Shown piece after piece: positions 1-5,700 of a stretch of 12,428 bases of DNA. The stretch is from a bacterium. GTDB lineage: Bacteria; UBA10199; 2-02-FULL-44-16; JAAZCA01. The position numbers and the translations under genes are program-made. How positions within the stretch are numbered: the first letter of the stretch is position 1; every line of letters starts with the position of its first letter. Below the pieces are notes generated by a model, which did no database searches, was not told the DNA's origin, and saw only the letters and a list, made by a program, of their open reading frames with translations. The DNA lies in assembly GCA_041648665.1 (NCBI GenBank), contig JBAZOP010000085.1:1-12428 (forward strand), given 5' to 3'.

Positions 1-2
1 AG

Positions 3-260
3 ATCAGTTTGGAAGACATATTCTATGACAGGACCGGCCTGGCCTTCCTGGACTTTGCTGATCGCGGCCTTGTCATGAGTTACTGGGATGCCATCGATGA
101 ACTCAATGATGTCTGCTGCCATGCCGGCCCTGAGGCGGTTCCAGTGCTGATCAAGCTATCGAAGGACGGTAATCCCATCGTGCGCAAATGGGCTGACTAT
201 GCGCTGGGCAAGATCAGCCGCGAAACTCCCAAGTCCATCTATACACCTGTTTGTCTGTGA
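3..260 (+). CDS. HEAT-repeat-like protein, C-terminal part (5' end beyond window)
   Basis: The frame is open to the left edge, so this is probably the end of a longer gene. The only starts inside the window are a TTG at 9 and an ATG at 75, and neither has a clear ribosome binding site. The stop is TGA at 258-260. The segment AVPVLIKLSKDGNPIVRKWA, followed by a short ALGKI stretch, has the two-helix pattern of a HEAT or PBS-lyase-like repeat: a hydrophobic first helix, a D/N-P turn, then VR..A...LG. Such repeats are protein-binding scaffolds, so no reaction can be assigned. The last 22 bp overlap the 3' end of the opposite-strand RelE-like frame, so the two genes converge. The residues after the repeat (SIYTPVCL) may be a neutral tail or a replaced C-terminus. 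Confidence 0.5.
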   Translation: MSLEDIFYDRTGLAFLDFADRGLVMSYWDAIDELNDVCCHAGPEAVPVLIKLSKDGNPIVRKWADYALGKISRETPKSIYTPVCL

Positions 261-475
261 CTGATCTCGATGACGATAATGACAAGGCGTGCGCGGCAGA
301 CTTCGTATATGATGCGATAGGGCCCGACGCGCCCAACGAAGTTTCCCAGACGCAACTCGACGAACTGGGGCTGGCCCTCAAGAAATAACGCTCTTACTTT
401 CACGAAGGCGTAAGCAGGAAGCCGGCCTTCTTGCACAGAAACGCTGCACCCTTTACACGTCCATACTTCTGCCAT
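239..475 (-). CDS. RelE/ParE-family toxin-like protein, orphan and possibly degenerate
   Basis: This is a 78-residue frame whose C-terminal half fits the RelE/ParE fold. RVGPYRIIYEV (about residues 49-59) matches the family's RVGDYRVIYEI strand, and LVIIVIEISHRQTGV matches the closing strand and HR motif that normally reads like ...VLRVGHRxxVY. RelE-type proteins are ribosome-dependent mRNA endonucleases and ParE-type ones act on gyrase; the sequence does not say which. The N-terminal half (residues 1-35, with GRLP resembling the usual KLP) matches poorly. The protein stops about two residues before the usual VYR end. No Shine-Dalgarno sequence precedes the ATG at 475, and that start lies only 26 bp from the divergent ATG at 502. 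No antitoxin-like frame is seen on either side. It may be a decayed remnant or a divergent solitary toxin. Confidence 0.45.
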   Translation of the reverse strand: MAEVWTCKGCSVSVQEGRLPAYAFVKVRALFLEGQPQFVELRLGNFVGRVGPYRIIYEVCRARLVIIVIEISHRQTGV

Positions 476-501
476 ATGGACCGAGGCGGAAAGGGGGCAC
501 T

Positions 502-1107
502 ATGGCAAAGAAAATCGTGGCGATCGAGGGGAGCTACAGGAGGGGATGCATAACCGAGCAGATGGTGGACGCGATCCTCGCTGCGGCTGCAAAGCGCGGG
601 GCAGAGACGGAAAAGATCGTGCTGCTAGATAAGAGGATCGAGTTCTGCAAGAACTGCCGCACGTGCACGCAGGATAAAAACGACATCAAGCGCGGCAGGT
701 GCGTGATCCAGGACGACATGCAGGGGATACTCGACAGCATCGACGCTGCGGACGCCATCGTGCTCGCCGCGCCCGTCAACTTCAGCAACACCACAGCCAT
801 CATGAAGCGCTTCATCGAGCGCCTGATCTGCTACACATACTGGCCCTGGGGCAAGATGATACCCGTCAACCGCACGAAGGACAGCGGGAAGAAGGCGCTG
901 CTCTTCACCTCCAGCGGCGCGCCCGCGATCATCAACCGCATCATCATGCCGGCCCCTCTCAAGGCGCTGAAGATCGCATCCGACGTGATGGGCGTGCGAA
1001 ACAAGAAGACCATCTACATGGGCCGCGCAGGCGAGGTGCAGGGCCAGACGCTCACCGCAGGTCAGCTCAAAGACGCCGCCTTCTCCGCCGCATGGTTGCT
1101 CGATTGA
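502..1107 (+). CDS. Flavodoxin-fold NAD(P)H-dependent FMN reductase family protein with cysteine cluster
   Basis: A 201-residue protein of the NADPH-dependent FMN reductase / iron-sulfur flavoprotein group, expected to bind FMN in the cytoplasm and transfer electrons; the substrate is unknown. It opens with strand KKIVAIEGS followed by YRRGCITEQM, the position of the FMN phosphate loop (family form GSPRxxGNTxxL). AADAIVLAAPVNFSNTTAIM, then KRFIER (from about residue 82), is the flavin-ring loop normally written SPVYFxxxTxxxKxFIDR. Cysteines C49-x2-C52-x2-C55-x11-C67 resemble the compact Fe-S motif of iron-sulfur flavoproteins, but the last spacing is longer than the usual 4-7, so cluster binding is uncertain. 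The start is well supported by AAAGGGGG five bases upstream of the ATG. It stands alone and converges on the next gene with only three bases between stop codons. Confidence 0.82.
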   Translation: MAKKIVAIEGSYRRGCITEQMVDAILAAAAKRGAETEKIVLLDKRIEFCKNCRTCTQDKNDIKRGRCVIQDDMQGILDSIDAADAIVLAAPVNFSNTTAIMKRFIERLICYTYWPWGKMIPVNRTKDSGKKALLFTSSGAPAIINRIIMPAPLKALKIASDVMGVRNKKTIYMGRAGEVQGQTLTAGQLKDAAFSAAWLLD

Positions 1108-1110
1108 ATT

Positions 1111-1632
1111 TTACGATACGTATTCCAGCGCACGACGCTTGTGTTCCTTTAGGGCCTTGATGATGTCCTGCTGGATGATGTGGTACGCTTCGAGCGACAT
1201 TTTATCGTTGTGCCTGGCCTCCCAGATCAGCTTCTCTCCGACCTCCCCGGCGAGGTTGATGAACTCCTTCGCATCCATTCCATTGCCGTCGCTTCGATGC
1301 TCCAGGTGTTTGCCGTCGCCCAGCGGGTCGTGCAGATGCACGGTCAGCCCGCGCGCGATCACCGTGTCCTTGAGGTTTGCCATGCTCTGCTTGCTGGATG
1401 GATAGGTCCGAAGCTGGCCGGGGGAGACGAACAGGTGATGGATCTCTCCCATGATCTCTATGGGCCTGTGCATCTTTTTCTTTGCGTCGTCCCCGTGAAT
1501 CATGATCTCGTAGTGGCCGTAATTCGCATTTATCGAGATGGTGTGCATCTCGTTCGGCCTCATCTTCTTGATCTTCGCTACTTCTTCGAAGAGTTGCTTC
1601 AGAAATTCCTTGTTCCTTTGGGTGCGTTTCAT
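1111..1632 (-). CDS. Conserved-looking protein of unknown function, 173 aa
   Basis: I do not recognise this family. The ATG at 1632 is chosen because GGGGGGAG lies about six bases upstream; the open frame extends to 1716, but that stretch is AT-rich and looks like leader. The product is soluble and highly charged, without a signal peptide or membrane segment. The N-terminus (1-25) is a basic amphipathic helix, the middle (about 28-70) is rich in His and Tyr with alternating strand-like segments (MHTISINANYGHYEIMIHGD; IMGEIHHLFVS), and the C-terminus (about 120-170) is predicted helical. The histidines (H30, H40, H46, H55, H65, H66, H99, H101) could suggest metal binding, but no known site pattern is visible. 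It faces the flavodoxin-fold gene with a three-base gap, which leaves no room for a terminator. Promoters presumably lie in the AT-rich region upstream. Confidence 0.75.
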   Translation of the reverse strand: MKRTQRNKEFLKQLFEEVAKIKKMRPNEMHTISINANYGHYEIMIHGDDAKKKMHRPIEIMGEIHHLFVSPGQLRTYPSSKQSMANLKDTVIARGLTVHLHDPLGDGKHLEHRSDGNGMDAKEFINLAGEVGEKLIWEARHNDKMSLEAYHIIQQDIIKALKEHKRRALEYVS

Positions 1633-2041
1633 GGTTTTCTCCCCCCATGTCCGTAACCAATGTGAAAAAGAGCAATACGCATGCCAAACGTATGAAAATA
1701 GACATATTTCTAACATGTTGAATTTAGGGCAGATTGTTATGCGACACCAGGATAGGCTGGGGGCATGACTCTGTAATAATAGTCAAATGATTGACGATTG
1801 TGAAAAATATGAGGGGTTTATTGACGCTCTATGGTCTAAAAATCAAAACGGCCGGATCTTCTGTCCAGCCGTCCTGTTTGCGTATCTATATATATTATCG
1901 GCAGGGATGACCCTAAAGTTGCTAGTCTTCTTCAATTCAGTCAAAAAATCAGCATCCTCATCTGGACAACCCTGTTTTGACCTCAAAAAAATCGATTTTA
2001 AGTATTAAATTGGCTGGGAAACGCATCAAAATCTCGAAAAA
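1633..2041. other. AT-rich intergenic region between two leftward genes
   Basis: About 410 bases, visibly more AT-rich than the flanking genes. They hold the leader and probable promoter of the 173-residue protein at the left end and the 3' trailer of the MFS gene at the right. A weak leftward promoter candidate is TTCAAC, a 16-base spacer, then TATTTT on the minus strand near 1695-1722. Small inverted repeats are present: ATACG/CGTAT at 1675-1693, TGACT/AGTCA at 1766-1785, and the 12-bp palindrome AAAATCGATTTT at 1988-1999. An intrinsic terminator at 1838-1872 is listed separately. The short frame at 1787-2008 lacks a ribosome binding site and protein-like composition, so I do not call it a gene. 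No tRNA or known RNA motif was seen. Confidence 0.6.
1838..1872 (-). terminator. Rho-independent terminator downstream of the MFS gene
   Basis: Read on the minus strand, ACGGC (1872-1868) pairs with GCCGT (1852-1848), extended after one mismatch by TCC/GGA pairs around a seven-base loop. The stem is followed at once by TTTTGATTTTTAG. This is the normal GC-stem plus T-run layout for leftward transcription, about 170 bases after the MFS stop codon. On the plus strand the sequence after the stem is CCTGTTTG, too poor in T for efficient rightward termination. It also insulates the downstream 173-residue gene. Confidence 0.65.
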
Positions 2042-3289
2042 TCATGCTGAAATCAGCTTTCTGGTCCTTATCCAAATGGCCCCTCCGGCGATGAGACAGA
2101 TCAATCCCGCTGCCATTACAGTGAGTTGGACGCCGAACGCCTTTGCCATGCCACCTGCCGCCAGGCTCCCGAACGGGAAGAGCCCCATGAAGGTTATGCT
2201 GTAGAGGCTCATCATCCTGCCTCTCATGTGGTCGGAGGTCGCGTGTTGCAGCAGCGTATTGATGCAGGAGAAGGAGAGGGTGAGGGTGAATCCCATTACG
2301 GCGAAGATCGCGAGCGCGACGTAGAAATTATGAACCAGGCCGAGCACGATCAGCACGATGGAGAAGATGAGCGCCGATTTCAAGGCGAGCGCGAGCAGCC
2401 CCCCGGACGAGCGGCGCCTGGCCAGTAGCATGGCGCTGATGAGCGAGCCTGCCCCGGAGGCCCCCATCATCCAGCCCAGCTCCACCGCGCCGCCGCCGAA
2501 GATCTTGTCCGCAAATACAGGCAAGAGGGTTGTGTACTGCATCCCGATCCCGGCCAGCGCTGCGACGAGCATCAGCGAATTGAGGACCGAGGGCTTGCGC
2601 CGGGCTTCGATCAGCCCCTCTTTTATCGATCTGAACATTCGTTCATGAGTGTGGCTGACGCTCATCATCTCTCTTCGCCTGATTAAGAGGAGGGCGCCGA
2701 TCAGCGCGAGGAAGGTGACGGCGTTGAAGAGGAAGCAGATGCCCTCGCCCTTCCAAGCCACGATCCCGCCTGCGACCGTGGGGCCGAGCATCCTGGTCAG
2801 GTGGAACATCGCCGCCACGAGGGCGACTGCGTTGAGCAGGTCGCGCTTCCCTACCAGGTCTGTGACGAATGCCTGTCTGATCGGGATCTCGAACGCATAC
2901 ACGGAGCCCAGGAAGAAACCGAATACGATGACGTGCCACAGCTGTACTGCGCCCGTGAGCGTGAGCCACGCGAGAGCTAATGCCTGGAGCATGCAGAGCG
3001 CCTGCATCACGGTGAGGATGGTGAGCCTGTCATAGCGGTCGGCCACGAATCCTGCCGGAAGCCCGAGAAGGATACAGGGCACGTGGACCGCGAAATTGGC
3101 GATGCCCAGCCACATCGCCGATTCGGTGAGCCTCCAGATCAGCCAGGACACTGCGAGCAACTGCGACCAGGTTCCGATCAATGAGACGAGCTGGCCCCAG
3201 AAGAAGAGGGAGAAGTTGCGGTTTTTGAGCGTGCGGAACGCACCGCCTGTGATCGCAGGTTCCGGCATAGGGGCGGTTTGAGTGCTCAT
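2042..3289 (-). CDS. MFS efflux transporter (MFS_3 / EntS-like family)
   Basis: A 415-residue inner-membrane protein with about 12 hydrophobic segments, the usual length for the MFS_3 (transmembrane secretion effector) branch that includes the enterobactin exporter EntS. Family marks visible: RNFSLFFWGQLVSLIGTW (about 24-41) opening helix 1; the motif-A loop GFVADRYDRLT (80-90) between helices 2 and 3; IPIRQAFVTDLVGKRDLLNA (about 135-154), matching the family's PxRQAFxxxLVxxxDLxNA; and a central loop RRREMMSVSHTHER joining the two six-helix halves. The substrate cannot be predicted; proton-coupled export of a small molecule is the usual role. The ATG at 3289 has no clear Shine-Dalgarno sequence, and an in-frame ATG at 3268 is an alternative. 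It is divergent from the oxidoreductase operon with about 100 bp between starts. A terminator lies downstream at 1838-1872. Confidence 0.9.
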   Translation of the reverse strand: MSTQTAPMPEPAITGGAFRTLKNRNFSLFFWGQLVSLIGTWSQLLAVSWLIWRLTESAMWLGIANFAVHVPCILLGLPAGFVADRYDRLTILTVMQALCMLQALALAWLTLTGAVQLWHVIVFGFFLGSVYAFEIPIRQAFVTDLVGKRDLLNAVALVAAMFHLTRMLGPTVAGGIVAWKGEGICFLFNAVTFLALIGALLLIRRREMMSVSHTHERMFRSIKEGLIEARRKPSVLNSLMLVAALAGIGMQYTTLLPVFADKIFGGGAVELGWMMGASGAGSLISAMLLARRRSSGGLLALALKSALIFSIVLIVLGLVHNFYVALAIFAVMGFTLTLSFSCINTLLQHATSDHMRGRMMSLYSITFMGLFPFGSLAAGGMAKAFGVQLTVMAAGLICLIAGGAIWIRTRKLISA

Positions 3290-3349
3290 GGGCCGGAATC
3301 ATTACCAGTTTTGCATCCGCTCGTCAGCCGATTTGTTCGGGGCTCGCGA

Positions 3350-3380
3350 TTGACATAAGGGGGTGGCAGGGTTAGGGGAA
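3350..3380 (+). promoter_or_regulatory. Possible -35 element and ribosome binding site of the oxidoreductase operon
   Basis: The 101-bp gap between the divergent MFS and NuoEF-like genes contains a perfect TTGACA at 3350-3355. No good -10 hexamer sits 16-18 bases downstream (TAGGGG is the nearest), so a sigma-70 promoter here would be weak or need an activator. AGGGGAA (3374-3380), about ten bases before the ATG at 3391, is a plausible ribosome binding site. No strong palindromic operator was found in the gap. Confidence 0.3.
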
Positions 3381-3390
3381 AATTCCGATT

Positions 3391-5700
3391 ATGATGAAGA
3401 GAGAGCTCAAGATAGTGGAGGAGGTCGTGGGCGGCGCATCGGCTGGGAAGGGCGCTGCGATTCCCATCCTCCAGGAGGTCCAGAGAAAGCTGGGCTGGCT
3501 TCCGGCCCAGGCCATCGAACGCGTGTCGGAGCTCATCGGCGTGCCGCCTGCGCAGCTCTACGGGGTCGCGACCTTCTACACCCAGTTCAGGCTCTCGCCG
3601 GTCGGGAAACACATCATAAAGGTCTGTCACGGAACTGCCTGCCACGTCGCCGGCGCGATCGGCATCTCTGAGTCGTTGGCAGAGGCTCTGGGCGTGGATG
3701 CCGAGGGCGGCACCACGGACGACAAGTTCTACACCATGGAGTCCGTCGCCTGCCTCGGCTGCTGCTCGCTGGCGCCGGTCGTCATGATAGACGACGAGGT
3801 GCACGCGAGCCTCACGCGTCCCAAGGCTGCAAAGGTCGTGGGAGACTTCAAAAGGCACGAGGGCAGGTGCGCCTGCGGCGACGAGTTCTCCAAAGGTATC
3901 AAGATAGCGAAGATCGATCTGGGGGATAAGGCGATCGAAAAAGTCGTGGTGGGCACCGGCAGCTGCGGCAACGCAAGCGGTGCGCTCGGCGTGCTGGCCA
4001 TGTTCGAGGCCGCGGCAAAGAGTCTGGGGCTCGGCTATGAGACCCGCGAGACCGGCTGCATAGGCATGTGCCATCGCGAGCCGCTGGTCGAGCTCGTGGC
4101 GCGCGATGGCACGCGCACCCTCTACGGAAACGTGGGCGCCGCCGCCGCAAAGGAGATCATAGAGCAGCACGTGGGCCAGGGCAGGCCCGCGGCGAAATAC
4201 GCGATCGACGTCAAGGCCGCAGGAAATCCCGAGCACGCCTTCTTCTCGAAGCAGAAGAGGATCGTGCTCGAGAACTGCGGCGAGATAGACCCTGAGAAGA
4301 TCGAGGACTACGAGGCGCGCGAGGGGTACGCCGCGCTCAGGAAAATCCTCTCCGCCATTACGCCGGCGCAGGTCATAGAGGAGATCGCAGCCTCCGGCCT
4401 CCGCGGCCGCGGAGGCGCAGGGTTCTCCACCGGGCTCAAGTGGAAGTTCGCGCGCGCGGCGCAGGGGGCGGAGAAATACGTGATCTGCAACGCGGATGAG
4501 GGGGACCCCGGCGCGTTCATGGACCGCTCGGTGCTCGAGAGCGATCCGCACCGCGTGATCGAGGGGATGGTGATCGCCTCGTACGCAATCGGCGCGCAGC
4601 GCGGCTACATCTACTGCAGGGCAGAGTATCCGCTGGCGCTCAAGCGCCTGCGAATCGCGATAGATCAGGCGAGGAAGAAAAAATATCTCGGCGAAAGAAT
4701 ACTTGGGAGCGCGCATCGCTTCGATATCGAGATAAAAGAGGGCGCCGGCGCGTTCGTCTGCGGCGAGGAGACCGCGCTCATCGCCTCGATCGAAGGCAGG
4801 CGCGGCATGCCGCGCATCAGGCCGCCCTTCCCTGCGCAGTCCGGGCTGTGGGGCATGCCCACCAACATCAACAACGTCGAGACCCTGGCCAACGTCCCAT
4901 GGATAATGAGGCGCGGCGCTGCTGCCTTTGCCTCTATGGGTACCGCCAAGAGCAAGGGCACCAAGGTGTTCGCACTCGCAGGGGACGTGAAGAGAGGCGG
5001 GTTGGTCGAGGTCCCGATGGGTATCACGCTGCGCGAGGTGGTCGAGGAGATCGGCGGGGGCACCAAGAGCGGAAAACCTGTGAAGGCCGTGCAGCTCGGC
5101 GGTCCGTCCGGCGGCTGCCTGCCCGCGAGGCTCATGGACACGATCGTGGACTACGACGCGGTCACGGCCACCGGCGCGATCATGGGCTCCGGCGGCATGG
5201 TGGTGATGGATCAGGATGCGTGCATGGTCGACATCGCGCGCTTCTTCATCGACTTCACGCAGAAGGAGTCATGCGGCAAGTGCACGTTCTGCCGCATCGG
5301 CACGCGCAGGATGCTCGAGATACTCACGCGCATCACCGAGGGCCAGGGGGCCGCGGGCGACCTGGAGCTTCTCAAGGAGCTCTGCGAAGGGGTGAAGGAG
5401 GCCAGCCTCTGCGGGCTCGGGCAGACCGCGCCCAACCCGGTGCTGACCACGATGCGCTATTTCCGGGAGGAGTACGAGGCGCATATCAAAGAGGGCCGAT
5501 GCCCTGCGGGCAAATGCCGGGCGCTCATCGAGTTCTCTATCTCTGAGGAGTGCATCGGCTGCGGCGCGTGTATCAAGGTGTGTCCGGTCGACGCGATAAC
5601 CGGCGAGAAGAAGAAGCTGCACGCGATAAACCGGGAGAAGTGCACCCGCTGCGGCGCGTGCAGGCAGGTATGCCCGGTCGATGCCGTGAAAGTGAAATGA
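3391..5700 (+). CDS. NuoE-NuoF fusion flavoprotein: NADH-oxidising subunit with C-terminal 2x[4Fe-4S] domain
   Basis: A 769-residue cytoplasmic NADH dehydrogenase subunit related to NuoE/NuoF, HndA/HndC and HydC/HydB. In order: a NuoE-like thioredoxin-fold [2Fe-2S] domain (about 5-155; ligands C79, C84, C121, C125); a second thioredoxin-like domain (about 180-260; C192, C223, C227 visible, fourth ligand unclear); the NuoF core (about 285-690), with the glycine-rich GLRGRGGAGFSTGLKW (336-351), NADEGDPGAFMDR (367-379) and GAGAFVCGEETAL (451-463) for FMN and NADH; an SLBB segment; the [4Fe-4S] ligands C628, C631, C634 and C674; and a two-cluster ferredoxin tail (C721/724/727/731 and C751/754/757/761). 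H698, C704 and C709 precede that tail where HydB has a zinc site, from memory. ATGATG at the start makes 3391 or 3394 possible. The stop overlaps the next start by ATGA. Separate NuoE and NuoF genes are more usual, so the fusion fixes their ratio. Confidence 0.93.
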   Translation: MMKRELKIVEEVVGGASAGKGAAIPILQEVQRKLGWLPAQAIERVSELIGVPPAQLYGVATFYTQFRLSPVGKHIIKVCHGTACHVAGAIGISESLAEALGVDAEGGTTDDKFYTMESVACLGCCSLAPVVMIDDEVHASLTRPKAAKVVGDFKRHEGRCACGDEFSKGIKIAKIDLGDKAIEKVVVGTGSCGNASGALGVLAMFEAAAKSLGLGYETRETGCIGMCHREPLVELVARDGTRTLYGNVGAAAAKEIIEQHVGQGRPAAKYAIDVKAAGNPEHAFFSKQKRIVLENCGEIDPEKIEDYEAREGYAALRKILSAITPAQVIEEIAASGLRGRGGAGFSTGLKWKFARAAQGAEKYVICNADEGDPGAFMDRSVLESDPHRVIEGMVIASYAIGAQRGYIYCRAEYPLALKRLRIAIDQARKKKYLGERILGSAHRFDIEIKEGAGAFVCGEETALIASIEGRRGMPRIRPPFPAQSGLWGMPTNINNVETLANVPWIMRRGAAAFASMGTAKSKGTKVFALAGDVKRGGLVEVPMGITLREVVEEIGGGTKSGKPVKAVQLGGPSGGCLPARLMDTIVDYDAVTATGAIMGSGGMVVMDQDACMVDIARFFIDFTQKESCGKCTFCRIGTRRMLEILTRITEGQGAAGDLELLKELCEGVKEASLCGLGQTAPNPVLTTMRYFREEYEAHIKEGRCPAGKCRALIEFSISEECIGCGACIKVCPVDAITGEKKKLHAINREKCTRCGACRQVCPVDAVKVK

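Noticed and set aside
1787..2008. 73-codon plus-strand frame in the AT-rich gap
   Set aside because: No ribosome binding site, no recognisable domain, and it runs through the minus-strand terminator.
3286..4716. Long minus-strand open frame (476 codons) opposite the NuoEF fusion
   Set aside because: It is a by-product of the GC-rich codons of the real gene; the protein is Arg/Leu/Asp-rich low-complexity, and the plus strand has clear domains.
5550..5696. Extended N-terminus for the GltD-like gene
   Set aside because: The stretch reads out of frame through the ferredoxin motifs of the previous gene; the [2Fe-2S] domain begins at the ATGA start at 5697.
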